This document shows, in pieces, positions 29,799-38,492 of a DNA stretch of 64,000 nucleotides. The stretch covers positions 1,604,001 to 1,668,000 of the forward strand of contig NZ_CP020612.1 in NCBI RefSeq assembly GCF_002105555.1, in the 5' to 3' direction. Position 1 is the first letter of the stretch, and the number at the start of each line of letters is the position of its first letter. The stretch comes from Paracoccus contaminans (GTDB lineage Bacteria > Pseudomonadota > Alphaproteobacteria > Rhodobacterales > Rhodobacteraceae). The notes under the pieces were generated by a model. That model searched no databases and was not told the origin of the DNA. It worked only from the letters and a program-made list of their open reading frames with translations. Made by a program: the position numbers and the translations under genes.

Positions 29799-30380
29799 AT
29801 GCGTTTTCAGATCAGCGGCAAGCAGATAGATGTGGGCGACGCGCTGCAGACCCATGTCAAGGGCGAACTGGCCGAGACCTTCGACAAGTATTCCCAGCGG
29901 CCCACCGATGCCACGGTGATCTTTTCGCGGGATGCTTATGCGCTGACCTGCGACGCCATCGTCCACTTGTCCACCGGGCTGAACGTGCAGGCCAAGGGCA
30001 CCGATGCCGACAACATCTATGCCGCCTTTGAAAAGTGCCGGGAAAGGATGGACAAGCAGCTGCGCCGCTACAAGCGCCGGCTGAAGGATCACTACAAGGA
30101 CCGCAGCGCCCCGGTTGAATACGACGCCGCCCCCAGCTATGTGCTGGCCGCTGATGAGGAGGAATGGGAATCGCAGGGCGAAAGCGGCCTGCAGCCTATC
30201 ATCGTCGCCGAAACCGAACTGCGGGTGCCGACCCTGTCGGTGGGCGACGCGGTGATGCAGATGGAGCTTGCCGGCACGCCGATGCTGGTGTTCCGCAACG
30301 AAAGGCACGGGGGCGTCAATGTGGTGCACCGCCGTGAGGACGGCAACGTGGGCTGGATCGACCCACGCAACCTGCGCTGA
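29799..30380 (+). CDS. hpf: Long-form ribosome hibernation promoting factor
   Basis: 193 residues: an N-terminal S30AE/YfiA domain (1-100, FQISGKQIDVGDALQTHVKG) and a C-terminal dimerisation domain (about 130-193, with ETELRVPTLSVGDAVMQMEL, VFRNERHGGVNVVHRREDG and GWIDP). Long-form HPF joins two ribosomes into 100S dimers in stationary phase. The ATG at 29799 has ACGGAGGA upstream. It lies between lptB and ptsN where rpoN would normally sit first in other proteobacteria. Confidence 0.94.
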   Translation: MRFQISGKQIDVGDALQTHVKGELAETFDKYSQRPTDATVIFSRDAYALTCDAIVHLSTGLNVQAKGTDADNIYAAFEKCRERMDKQLRRYKRRLKDHYKDRSAPVEYDAAPSYVLAADEEEWESQGESGLQPIIVAETELRVPTLSVGDAVMQMELAGTPMLVFRNERHGGVNVVHRREDGNVGWIDPRNLR

Positions 30381-30391
30381 GGGTCTGGCCC

Positions 30392-30432
30392 GGCGCAGCG
30401 GCAGGGCCGCGGCAGGCGGCCGGCGCTGCGCC
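30392..30432 (+). terminator. Large hairpin between hpf and ptsN
   Basis: GGCGCAGCG (30392-30400) pairs with CGCTGCGCC (30424-30432). An inner stem GGCCGC/GCGGCC (30405-30410/30416-30421) lies inside. No T run follows. It may be a partial terminator or an RNA-processing site between hpf and ptsN. Confidence 0.4.
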
Positions 30433-30493
30433 GCCGTGACGGCAGGACCAAGGGATGCGCGTTGCAGCGCGGGAACAGGCAGGCGGACGGCAG

Positions 30494-30958
30494 ATGCGGA
30501 TCGGTGACATTCTTTCCCCCGCCGCCGTCCGTTCGCAGGCGCAGGTCAGTTCCAAAAAGCGGCTGTTCCACGACTTGGCCGAACTGGCCGCCCAGGCCTA
30601 TGGGCTGGATGCCGGCCGCACGCTCGATGCCCTGCAGGAACGCGAAAGCCTGGGTGCGACGGGGGTGGGGCATGGCGTGGCCCTGCCGCATGCGCGCATC
30701 AGCGGGCTGGACCATGTCGCGGGCCTGTTCCTGCGGCTGGAAAAGCCGATGGATTTCGACGCGGTGGATCGCCAGCCGGTCGATCTGGTGTTCACCCTGC
30801 TGGCCCCAGACAGCCCCGGCGTCGAACATCTCAAGGCGCTGGCGCTGGTCAGCCGCACGCTGCGCGACGAAAGGCTGCGCGCCAAGCTGCGCGCCAACAC
30901 CGACCCCGTGGCGCTGCATGCCGTGCTGACCGACGGGCCGGAACCTTCCGCCGGCTAG
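30494..30958 (+). CDS. ptsN: PTS EIIA-Ntr (nitrogen regulatory) protein
   Basis: 154-residue EIIA domain of the fructose/mannitol type. The phosphorylated His is H66 in GHGVALPHAR. It belongs to the PTS-Ntr relay (EI-Ntr, NPr, EIIA-Ntr), which regulates by protein contact rather than transporting sugar. The ATG at 30494 gives MRIGDILSP, the usual N-terminus; the frame opens 13 codons earlier. Its TAG is shared as the palindrome CTAG with the convergent SDR gene. Confidence 0.93.
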   Translation: MRIGDILSPAAVRSQAQVSSKKRLFHDLAELAAQAYGLDAGRTLDALQERESLGATGVGHGVALPHARISGLDHVAGLFLRLEKPMDFDAVDRQPVDLVFTLLAPDSPGVEHLKALALVSRTLRDERLRAKLRANTDPVALHAVLTDGPEPSAG

Positions 30959-31680
30959 CGCGCGCCGGCGATGTCGAGGATTGCCCCGCTGGCATAGCTT
31001 GCCCGGTCCGACAGCAGCCAGGTGATCGCGGCCGCGACCTCGGCGGCGGTGCCGGCACGGCCCAGGGGCAGGGACGCGCCCACCCGTGCGACGCGGTCCG
31101 GCTCTCCGCCATCGGCGTGGATGTCGGTGTCGATGATGCCGGGGCGCACACCGTTCACGCGGATGCGGCGGGGGGCAAGTTCCTTTGCCAGCCCGATCGT
31201 CAGCGTATCCACCCCGCCCTTCGAGGCGGCGTAATCAACGTAAGACCCCGCCGAGCCGAGCCGGGCGGCCACCGACGACACGAACACGATCGCGCCCCCC
31301 TCGGGCAGCCGCCGCGCCGCCTCGCGCGCCTGATAAAGGGCGCCGGTCAGGTTGACGCGCACCATGCGGTCCAGCCGCTCGGGCGTCATGTCGGCCAGCG
31401 GCATGACCGGCGCGACGATGCCGGCGTTCACCACCACGCCGTCAAGGCCGCCCAGGGCGCGCTCGGCCTGGTCGAACAGGGCCGCGACTTGGGCGGGGTC
31501 GGCCACATCGGCGGCAAAGGCATGGGCCTTGCCCCCGGCGGCGCCCACCCCATCCAGCGCCGCCCCCGCCGCCCCTGCGTTGCCGCGATAGCCCAGGGCG
31601 AGGGGCCAGCCTCGGGCGGCGCAATCCAGCGCGGTGGCCAGGCCGATGCCGCGGGTGCCGCCGGTGATCAGGACGCGCAT
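30955..31680 (-). CDS. SDR family oxidoreductase (FabG-like)
   Basis: 241-residue short-chain dehydrogenase. The cofactor motif is ITGGTRGIGLATAL at the very N-terminus, with NAG in VVNAGIVAP, the catalytic Ser in FVSSVAARLG, and Tyr/Lys in YVDYAASKGGVDTL. The FabG-like C-terminus is GAILDIAGAR. Substrate unknown. Its stop overlaps that of ptsN (CTAG, 30955-30958). Its start lies 13 nt inside the end of the glycerophosphodiesterase gene, so the two are co-transcribed. Confidence 0.87.
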   Translation of the reverse strand: MRVLITGGTRGIGLATALDCAARGWPLALGYRGNAGAAGAALDGVGAAGGKAHAFAADVADPAQVAALFDQAERALGGLDGVVVNAGIVAPVMPLADMTPERLDRMVRVNLTGALYQAREAARRLPEGGAIVFVSSVAARLGSAGSYVDYAASKGGVDTLTIGLAKELAPRRIRVNGVRPGIIDTDIHADGGEPDRVARVGASLPLGRAGTAAEVAAAITWLLSDRASYASGAILDIAGAR

Positions 31681-32420
31681 GGCGCATAGCTCTCATAGGT
31701 GATGTTCGCGGCAGCGCGCCGTGCGGCGCGTTCCTCCTCGGCCGAACGGATCGTCCAGCACAGCACCGGCACCCCCCGCGCCCGCAGCGCGACCACGGCC
31801 GGGTTGTCCAGATCAAGATGATGGTGCGAGACGAAGGAGGCCCCCGCGCCGTCGAAATCGGCAAGCCGGGCCAGGCGGTCGCGCCGCGGCGGCGGAACAT
31901 CGGGCCAGTCGTCCTGGGCAAAGGCGCAGCTGGTCAGGCCGACGGGTATGGCAGGCGCCGCCCTGGCCAGCATGGCCGCGGCATGGGGGTTGAAGGACAT
32001 CACCGCCACCGCGCCGCCATAGCCCTCCAGCAGCCCCGCGACCGCGCGCGGCAGATCGCCCATCTGCGGTCCCAGGGCGCCGTCCTGGTCCTTGATCTCG
32101 ATCAGCAGGGGCACGCGCCCTGCGACCAGTTCCAGAACATCGGCCAGCGCCGGGATGCCCTCCTGCGTGCCGGCAAGGCGCAGGCGCCCCGCCTGCGCGG
32201 CGCTCAGCCCCGATACGGGGCCGGGCATGCCGGTCATGCGCTCGAGCGTCTCGTCATGAAAGACGAGCGGCGTGCCGTCGGCGGCGGGCTGCACATCCAG
32301 TTCGATGGCATGGCCCGCCGCGATCGCCGCCCGGAAGGCGGCGGCCGAGTTTTCCGGCGCGCCCGGCCCGTGCAGGCCGCGATGGGCGATGGGCCGGGTC
32401 AGGAAATCGGGGTGCAGCAT
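31668..32420 (-). CDS. Glycerophosphodiester phosphodiesterase family protein
   Basis: 250-residue GDPD TIM barrel. The signature IAHRGLHGPGAPENSAAAF is at residues 11-29, followed by ELDVQPAADGTPLVFHDETLERMTG with the metal-binding Glu/Asp and His residues, and LLIEIKDQDG. It cleaves glycerophosphodiesters into an alcohol and glycerol 3-phosphate. There is no signal peptide, so it is cytoplasmic (UgpQ-like). The start has AAGGAAGGAG upstream. The 3' end overlaps the SDR gene. Confidence 0.9.
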   Translation of the reverse strand: MLHPDFLTRPIAHRGLHGPGAPENSAAAFRAAIAAGHAIELDVQPAADGTPLVFHDETLERMTGMPGPVSGLSAAQAGRLRLAGTQEGIPALADVLELVAGRVPLLIEIKDQDGALGPQMGDLPRAVAGLLEGYGGAVAVMSFNPHAAAMLARAAPAIPVGLTSCAFAQDDWPDVPPPRRDRLARLADFDGAGASFVSHHHLDLDNPAVVALRARGVPVLCWTIRSAEEERAARRAAANITYESYAPCAS

Positions 32421-32443
32421 GGCCGCGGCTCCTTCCTTCAGGA

Positions 32444-32899
32444 TCAGGCGATCTCGAACACGGCCTCGACTTCGACGGCGACCCCGCGGGGCAGGGCGGG
32501 CGCGCTGACGGCGGCGCGCGCGTGGCGGCCTCTGTCCCCGAACACCTCGACCATCAGGTCCGAACAGCCGTTCACGACCTCGGGCTGATCGGTGAAATCG
32601 GGGGTCGAGGCGACAAAGCCGGTCAGCTTGACCACCCGCGCGATTCGGTCAAGCGACCCAAGCGCCGCGCGGGCCTGCGCCAGCAGCGCAAGCCCGCAGG
32701 CCCGCGCGGCCTGCGCGCCCGCCGCCACATCCATGTCCGCGCCAAGCCGGCCCCGGATCAGCCCCTCCGGCCCGGCCGGGATCTGGCCTGACACGAACAG
32801 CAGGTTCCCCGACTGCACCGCCGGGACGTAATTGGCCGCGGGTGCGGGCGCGGCCGGCAGGGTGATGTTCAGTTCGCTCAGGCGGGCGTCGATGGACAT
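32444..32899 (-). CDS. RidA family protein
   Basis: 151-residue member of the YjgF/YER057c/UK114 family. NYVPAVQSGNLLFVSGQIP and the C-terminal HARAAVSAPALPRGVAVEVEAV show the Arg and Glu that bind the substrate carboxylate in RidA-type enamine/imine deaminases. The ATG at 32899 follows AAGGAG by seven bases; the longer frame to 33019 runs through the repeat. A 14-codon ORF lies 31 nt upstream. It is next to the glycerophosphodiesterase gene on the same strand (23-nt gap). Confidence 0.88.
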   Translation of the reverse strand: MSIDARLSELNITLPAAPAPAANYVPAVQSGNLLFVSGQIPAGPEGLIRGRLGADMDVAAGAQAARACGLALLAQARAALGSLDRIARVVKLTGFVASTPDFTDQPEVVNGCSDLMVEVFGDRGRHARAAVSAPALPRGVAVEVEAVFEIA

Positions 32900-32930
32900 G
32901 GGGCAGCTCCTTGGCCAGGTCGCGCGCAGG

Positions 32931-32975
32931 CTAGCGCCGCCGGGGGGCGGTGGCCACAGCGGGCTTCTTCTGCAC
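32931..32975 (-). other. 14-codon ORF (leader-like) upstream of ridA
   Basis: GTG at 32975 reads V-Q-K-K-P-A-V-A-T-A-P-R-R-R and ends with TAG at 32931-32933. A GAGG lies about eight bases before the GTG. The first four codons are identical to the proposed queG start, because both come from the same repeat. It could be a translated leader peptide or a chance product of the repeat. Confidence 0.3.
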
Positions 32976-33014
32976 GGAAATATCCTCGGGGGTCCGGGGG
33001 CGGAAAGCCCCCGG
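32961..33014 (-). repeat. Interspersed hairpin repeat, copy 3
   Basis: TTCTGCACGGAAATATCC, then a G-rich stretch, then an 8-bp stem CCGGGGGC/GCCCCCGG (32994-33001/33007-33014) with a GGAAA loop. It lies between smc and ridA, both on the minus strand, so the hairpin is placed to end smc transcription and the GGATATTTCC-GTG part lies before ridA. Confidence 0.65.
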
Positions 33015-33060
33015 TTCACGCATCCCGGTCATGCCGCCCTCACGCCCCGTCAGGCCCCCG

Positions 33061-36000
33061 TCAGGCCACCAGCGCCCCGGCCCGTTCCAGATCGACGCTG
33101 ACCAGCTGGCTGACCCCCTGTTCGGCCATGGTGACGCCGAACAGCCGGTCCATGCGCGCCATCGTCACGCCGTGATGGGTGATCACCAGGAACCGCGTGT
33201 CGGTGCGCCGGCGCATCTCCTCCAGCAGGTCGCAGAAGCGGGCGACATTGGCATCGTCCAGTGGGGCGTCAACCTCGTCCAGCACGCAGATCGGGGCGGG
33301 CGTGCCCAGAAAGACCGCAAGGATCAGCGCCAGCGCCGTCAGCGTCTGCTCGCCCCCCGACAAAAGCGACAGGGTGGACAGCTTCTTGCCCGGCGGCTGG
33401 GCGAGGATGTCCAGCCCCGCTTCCAGCGGGTCGTCCGATTCGACCAGCACCAGCCGCGCCTCGCCGCCGCCGAACAGATGGGTGAACAGCGCCCCGAAAT
33501 CGGTGTTCACCTGCTCGAAAGCGGCCAGCAGGCGTTCGCGGCCCTCGCGGTTCAGGTTGCCGATCGCGGCGCGCAGCCTGTGGATCGCGGCGTCCAGATC
33601 GGCCTTTTCGGCGGCCAGGCGCGCGCGCTCGTCCTCAAGCGCGCGCTTGTCCTCCTCCGCGCGCAGGTTCACCGCCCCCAAGGCATCGCGCGCGGCGCGC
33701 AGGCGGGCGATCTCGCCTTCGATCCGCGCGGCGGGGGGCAGGGCTGCGCCATCCTCCAGCTGCCGGGCCAGCGCCTGCGGCGTCTCGCCGGTCGCCTCGC
33801 GGATGCGGCTGGCGGCCTGCGCTTCGGCATGGCCGGCGGCCTCGGCGCGAGCCTCGCAGGCGGCGTGTGCCGCACGGGCATCGGCGGCGGCGCGTTCGGC
33901 ATCGCGTTCGCCCGCCTGCGCCGATGACAGCGCCGCCCCCGCATCGGCCAGCGCGGCGCGGGCGCTGTCCAGCCGCGCCCCCGCCGCGGCCGCGCGCAGG
34001 CCCAGATCGGCGCGGCGCGCCGACAGGATGGCGGGCCGCGCCTCGGCCTCGGCCAGGGCGGCGGCGGCCTCGTCGCGGCGGCGCGCCAGTTCGGCGGCGC
34101 GCCCGTCCGCCTGATCCAGCCGCGCACGCCAGCCCTCATCCTCGCGGGCGATCTCGTGCAGCCGCCTTGCCCGGGCGGCGCCCTCGCGGCGCAGCTCGTC
34201 GAGCGCGCCGCGCCGGGTCAGGGTGGCCGCGCGCGCCGCTTCGGCCCCGCGCCTTGCGCTGTCGACGGCGGCGGCCGCGGCGGCAAGATCGGGCAGGGCT
34301 GCCCGCGCCTCATCTGCCTCGGCCAGGCGCTTGGCCGCATCGGCGGCATCGGCGGCATGGCGCGTCAGGTCGGCCCGCGCCGCCTCGGCCCGCGCGGTGG
34401 CCAGCGAGAGCGCGGTTTCGGCCCCCGCCGCGCGGCGGACCGCCTCGGCCAGCGCGCGTTCGGCGGCGCGGCTATGCCCGCGGGCCGCCGTCTCGGCCGC
34501 GGCGGCGATGTCCAGCGCGGCGCGCGCTGTCTCATGCGCCGCGGCGGCCGCATCCGCGCGCGCTTGCGCCGCCTGGGCCTCGGCGCCCAGCCCGGCAAGG
34601 CGGTTGACCTGCTGCAGATGCAGCGCCGCGGCCGAGGCCGCCTGATCGGCCGGCACCACCAGCCCGTCCCAGCGGACCAGATCGCCCGCGGGCGTCACGA
34701 GCCGCTGTCCGGGGCGCAGCGCCGGCTGCAATGCGCTGGCGGCGGCGGCATCGGCGGCAAGGCCGGTCTGGGCCAGCCGCCGCGCCAGGGCAGGGGGCGC
34801 GGCGACGTGATCGGCCAGCGTCGTGACGCCCTGCGGCAGGGGCGCGGCCTTCTCGAGCGGCGGCAGCAGGCGCCAGCCCGCCCTTGTGCCTGCGCCCCCG
34901 TCGCGGACGGGCAACCGCAGGTCATCGCCAAGCGCGGCCCCCAGCGCCCGTTCATGGCCGGGCGCAACGCTCAGGGCGTCCAGCAGCGCGCCCCCGCCGG
35001 CGCGCCTGCGCTGGACCAGCCGCTCCAGCGCGGCGCGTTCGGCCTCCAGCGCGCCCGCCTCGCCCTGGGCGGCGGCGCGGGCGGTGCGGGCGGCTGTCTC
35101 GGCGGCGGCGGCGCTGGTCCGGCTCGCCTCGGCGGCGGCCAGTCGGGCCTCGGCCTCGGCGGCGGCGGCCTGGGCGCGGCCCTGGGCTGCGCCCGCCTCG
35201 GCCAGCGCCGCGCGGGCGGCAGCCGAGGCGGCATCGGCGCCATCAGCAGCCCGCCCGGCCTCGTTCCGCGCGCCTTCGGCCCGCGCGCCCATGGCCCGCA
35301 GGTCCGAGGCGAGCCGATCGGCCGACTGGTGGCGCGCGGCCAGCCGGGCGGCCTCATCCGCCGCATCGCCAAGGCGCGCCTCGATCGCGCGCAGCGCGGC
35401 GCCGGCCTCCTCTGCGCCGGTCTCTGCGGCGGCAAGGCGATCCTCGTGCCCGGCTTGTGCCCGTTCCAGTTCCGCCCGCTCATGGCCAAGCCGCGCCGCC
35501 GCCTCGGCCGCATCGCGGTTCAGCGCCGTCTCGCGCGCGATGTCCCGGTCCAGTTCGGCAAGACGGGCGGACAGCGCATCGATCGCCGCGCTGGCCTGCG
35601 CGCCGGCCTCGTCCAGCGCCTCGGCCTCGGCGGCGGCGCGGGCGGCAAGGGCGGCGGCGATCGCTTCCTCGTCACGCAAGGGGGGCAGGGCGGCCTCGGC
35701 CGCTGCCCGCAGCCCGGCCGCGCGCTGCGCGCCGACCTGGCTGCGCAGCGCGGCGGACCGGGCGGCGGCCAGCGCGTCCGAGGCTTCCTCCAGCGCCGCC
35801 GCGGCATCGGACCAGCGCCGCCACAGCGCCGCGCGTTCGGCCGCGCGCAGCGCCGCGCCGATCTCGCGATAGCGCGCCGCGCTGCGCGCCTGCCGCGTCA
35901 GCGCCGCCGCCTGCGCGCCGAGCTGTTCCAGCCGGTCATCCACCCGCGCCAGATTGGCCGCGGCCCCCGACAGTTTCAGTTCCGCCTCGTGGCGGCGCTG

Positions 36001-36522
36001 GTAAAGCCCGCCGATCCCCGCCGCCTCTTCGAGGATGCGCCGCCGCGCGGCCGGGCGCGCATTGATGAGCTCGGCGATCTGCCCCTGCCGGACCAGAGCG
36101 GGCGACTGCGCCCCGCTTGATGCATCCGCGAACAGCATCTGCACGTCGCGCGCCCGCACCTCGCGCCCGTTGATGCGATAGACCGATCCCCCATCGCGGG
36201 TGATGCGGCGGGTGATGTCCAGCCTGTCGGCGTCGTTGAAGCCCGCCGGGGCCAGCCGCCGGCGGTTGTCGACGGCCAGCGTCACCTCGGCATGGGCGCG
36301 GGCGGGACGGCGGGTGGTGCCGGCAAAGATCACATCCTCCATGCCCGCGCCGCGCATCGCCGTCGGGCGGCTTTCGCCCATGACCCAGCGGATCGCCTCC
36401 AGCAGGTTGGACTTGCCGCAGCCGTTCGGGCCGACGATGCCGGTCAGCCCCTCGCGGATCACAAGCTCGGCCGGATCGACGAAGCTTTTGAAACCGTTGA
36501 GGCGAAGGCGGTCAAAGCGCAT
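33061..36522 (-). CDS. smc: Chromosome segregation protein SMC
   Basis: 1153 residues. N-terminal ATPase half: MRFDRLRLNGFKSFVDPAEL and Walker A GPNGCGKSNLLEAIRWVMGE. A long Ala/Arg/Glu-rich coiled coil follows, with a hinge near the middle (ALLDALSVAPGHERALGAALGD). After the second coil comes the C-terminal ATPase half with signature LSLLSGGEQTLTALAL and Walker B ICVLDEVDAPLDD. It is the core of the SMC-ScpAB condensin that compacts and segregates the chromosome. The ATG at 36522 gives the family N-terminus; the frame opening at 36705 is rejected. Divergent from lrgA. Confidence 0.95.
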   Translation of the reverse strand: MRFDRLRLNGFKSFVDPAELVIREGLTGIVGPNGCGKSNLLEAIRWVMGESRPTAMRGAGMEDVIFAGTTRRPARAHAEVTLAVDNRRRLAPAGFNDADRLDITRRITRDGGSVYRINGREVRARDVQMLFADASSGAQSPALVRQGQIAELINARPAARRRILEEAAGIGGLYQRRHEAELKLSGAAANLARVDDRLEQLGAQAAALTRQARSAARYREIGAALRAAERAALWRRWSDAAAALEEASDALAAARSAALRSQVGAQRAAGLRAAAEAALPPLRDEEAIAAALAARAAAEAEALDEAGAQASAAIDALSARLAELDRDIARETALNRDAAEAAARLGHERAELERAQAGHEDRLAAAETGAEEAGAALRAIEARLGDAADEAARLAARHQSADRLASDLRAMGARAEGARNEAGRAADGADAASAAARAALAEAGAAQGRAQAAAAEAEARLAAAEASRTSAAAAETAARTARAAAQGEAGALEAERAALERLVQRRRAGGGALLDALSVAPGHERALGAALGDDLRLPVRDGGAGTRAGWRLLPPLEKAAPLPQGVTTLADHVAAPPALARRLAQTGLAADAAAASALQPALRPGQRLVTPAGDLVRWDGLVVPADQAASAAALHLQQVNRLAGLGAEAQAAQARADAAAAAHETARAALDIAAAAETAARGHSRAAERALAEAVRRAAGAETALSLATARAEAARADLTRHAADAADAAKRLAEADEARAALPDLAAAAAAVDSARRGAEAARAATLTRRGALDELRREGAARARRLHEIAREDEGWRARLDQADGRAAELARRRDEAAAALAEAEARPAILSARRADLGLRAAAAGARLDSARAALADAGAALSSAQAGERDAERAAADARAAHAACEARAEAAGHAEAQAASRIREATGETPQALARQLEDGAALPPAARIEGEIARLRAARDALGAVNLRAEEDKRALEDERARLAAEKADLDAAIHRLRAAIGNLNREGRERLLAAFEQVNTDFGALFTHLFGGGEARLVLVESDDPLEAGLDILAQPPGKKLSTLSLLSGGEQTLTALALILAVFLGTPAPICVLDEVDAPLDDANVARFCDLLEEMRRRTDTRFLVITHHGVTMARMDRLFGVTMAEQGVSQLVSVDLERAGALVA

Positions 36523-36697
36523 GAGGCATCCGGCAGAGGGAAATCGGCGCGCAGTGTCGGGCCGGGCGGCGGGCAAGTCAACGAAACCGCCCCCATGCGG
36601 CACGGGCCGGGCGGATTCCGGCGGCGGCTGCCGTCTGCGGCCCAGGGCGGCCCGGCCCGCCTTTCGCCCCGCGCGGTTTCGCGGCAGACTGCGGGGC

Positions 36698-37054
36698 ATG
36701 ATCATCGCAGTTCTGATACTCTTAGGTTTTCAGCTGGCCGGCGAAGTCATCGCGCGCGCGTCGGGCCTGCCGCTGCCCGGCCCGGTGACGGGGCTGGTTC
36801 TGCTGCTGGGCGCGTTCCGGCTGTGGCCGGGGCTGGTCGATCGGCTGCGCGCGGTGATGAGCGGTCTGCTGGCGCAGCTTTCGCTGTTCTTTGTTCCTGC
36901 CGGGGTGGGGGTGATCGCGCATCTGCCGGTGCTGCGGACCCATGGGGCGGCGCTGGCGCTGGCCATCGCCGGATCGACGCTGCTGGCGCTGGCGGCCGGG
37001 GCGCTGGCCTTTGCCGCGGTGGCGCGGCTGACGGGGAACGCCGATGAAGGCTGA
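36698..37054 (+). CDS. lrgA: CidA/LrgA family holin-like membrane protein
   Basis: 118 residues with four hydrophobic helices. MIIAVLILLGFQLAGEVIARASGLPLPGPVTGLVLLL is the family start, and LSLFFVPAGVGVIAHL is the conserved core. With LrgB it forms a membrane pair linked in other bacteria to autolysis control or to transport of pyruvate or glycolate. It overlaps lrgB by 11 nt. Confidence 0.9.
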   Translation: MIIAVLILLGFQLAGEVIARASGLPLPGPVTGLVLLLGAFRLWPGLVDRLRAVMSGLLAQLSLFFVPAGVGVIAHLPVLRTHGAALALAIAGSTLLALAAGALAFAAVARLTGNADEG

Positions 37055-37763
37055 TCCGGCGGTGATCTGGGCCTATCTGACGCAGGGGCCGCTGCTGTGG
37101 CTGACGGCAACGCTGGCGGCCTATGCCCTGGGCGATGCCTGCTATCGCGCGACAGGACGGCAGAGCTGGGCCAATCCGGTGATGATCGCCGTCGCCCTGC
37201 TGGGGACGCTGCTGGCGGCGACGGGAACGGATTACGCGACCTATTTCGAGGGGGCGCAGTTCGTCCACTTCATGCTCGGACCCGCGACGGTGGCCCTGGC
37301 CCTGCCGATGCAGGACAACCTGCCGCGGATGCGGCGCGCGCTGTTGCCGATCGCGGCCGGGCTGGTGGCGGCGTCGCTGGCGGCGATGGTGTCGGCGCTG
37401 GTGATCGCGCGGGCGCTGGGCGCGGGGCCTGAGGTGCTGGCCTCGCTGGTGCCCAAATCCACCACCGCCCCTGTCGCCATCGGCATTGCCGAACGGCTGG
37501 GCGGGCAGCCCACCTTGGCCGCGGTGCTGGTGCTGTGCACCGGCATCTTCGGCGCGATGGTTGTCACGCCCTTCCTGAACCTGCTGGGCGTGCGCGACTG
37601 GCGGGCGAGGGGGCTGGCCGTGGGAACCGCCGCGCATGGCATCGGCACGGCCCGCGCCTTGCAGGTCCACCCCACGGCGGGCGCCTTTGCCGCCATCGGC
37701 ATGGGGCTGAACGCGATCCTCACGGCGGTGCTGGCGCCGCTGGTGCTGCGGCTGATGCAGTAA
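37044..37763 (+). CDS. lrgB: LrgB family membrane protein
   Basis: 239-residue polytopic protein. LGPATVALALPMQDNLPRMR, the VPKSTTAPVAIGIAERLGG signature and GTAAHGIGTARAL are LrgB hallmarks. It starts inside lrgA in another frame (11-nt overlap), so production is coupled. A strong hairpin follows the stop. Confidence 0.92.
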   Translation: MKADPAVIWAYLTQGPLLWLTATLAAYALGDACYRATGRQSWANPVMIAVALLGTLLAATGTDYATYFEGAQFVHFMLGPATVALALPMQDNLPRMRRALLPIAAGLVAASLAAMVSALVIARALGAGPEVLASLVPKSTTAPVAIGIAERLGGQPTLAAVLVLCTGIFGAMVVTPFLNLLGVRDWRARGLAVGTAAHGIGTARALQVHPTAGAFAAIGMGLNAILTAVLAPLVLRLMQ

Positions 37764-37769
37764 GGCCAA

Positions 37770-37794
37770 GGGCCGCCCTGCGGCAGGGCGGCCC
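37770..37794. terminator. Hairpin between convergent lrgB and the DUF6280-like gene
   Basis: GGGCCGCCCTG (37770-37780) pairs perfectly with CAGGGCGGCCC (37784-37794), 11 bp with a 3-nt CGG loop. No T run on either side. Its position suggests a two-way terminator. Confidence 0.5.
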
Positions 37795-37877
37795 GGATGT
37801 CGGGCAGGGCTGTTGCGGCCCGTCCTTCTCGGTCACAGCTACGGCCTGCCAGGCGGTGGTCAGGCCGACGGGAGGGA

Positions 37878-38204
37878 TCAGGCGGCTTCGGCCTCGTCGG
37901 CCTCGGCGGCCATGCGCCGTTCGCTTTCCTCGCGCGAGAGCGCGACCGAGGTGCGCACCCCCTTGGACACGAATTCGACCAGGCCCTTCACCACCCGCTC
38001 GTTCGGATCGATGCCCGCGCAGCTCAGCACCTCGCGCCCGTCGCGCGAGCGGGCCCAGCGAGCGATCTGTTCCGCGCCATTGCCGTATTTCTTGTCGTCT
38101 GCAATCGCATCGTCCAGCGCGGCCAGCACGACGGCGGCAAAGAGCTTGCGGGCGCGCTGGCCTTGTTCGAAGTTGAATGCAGAGCCGTCCACAAAGTCAC
38201 GCAT
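37878..38204 (-). CDS. Conserved hypothetical protein (DUF6280-like)
   Basis: 108-residue soluble, helical protein: MRDFVDGSAFNFEQGQRARK, KKYGNGAEQIARWARSRDGREVL and an acidic/Ala-rich tail (ADEAEAA). It resembles the short DUF6280 proteins found across Rhodobacteraceae. No catalytic motif is visible and the function is unknown. The ATG at 38204 follows ACGGGAAG. There is a 288-nt gene-free stretch upstream. Confidence 0.75.
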   Translation of the reverse strand: MRDFVDGSAFNFEQGQRARKLFAAVVLAALDDAIADDKKYGNGAEQIARWARSRDGREVLSCAGIDPNERVVKGLVEFVSKGVRTSVALSREESERRMAAEADEAEAA

Positions 38205-38492
38205 GAAGTCTTCCCGTCACAAGCCCCGAAAAAAAATCGTGGCCGGGTCACCGGACCCTTGTCTTTGCCCTGATCGGGTGTCTGAGCGGTCTAGCCCCAG
38301 CATCAGGTGATTCGTTATCCCTGCTTCCGCAAGGCAGCCATGCAGTGCATGCAAGCGGGCATGTCTGTCGTTGCCCAGCGTCCTGCCTGAATGTGAATAT
38401 AGTGTGACAGGCAGCCGCTTTCTGCGCGACTTGATCCAACGTCCTGCCGGTCACAAGGTTGCAAAAGAAGGCAGGCTTTTTCCGCGCCCTTC
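38205..38492 (-). other. Gap upstream of the DUF6280-like gene
   Basis: 288 nt, less GC-rich than its surroundings. It holds an eight-base A run near 38230 and, on the minus strand, a TATATT hexamer (38401-38396) that could be a -10 for the DUF6280-like gene; no good -35 is seen. If used, the transcript would have a 5' leader of about 190 nt. No gene is seen. Confidence 0.3.

Noticed and set aside
36523..36705. Longer SMC starting at 36705
   Set aside because: The 61 extra residues are Arg/Pro/Gly-rich and unlike any SMC; MRFDRLRLNGFKSF is the standard N-terminus.
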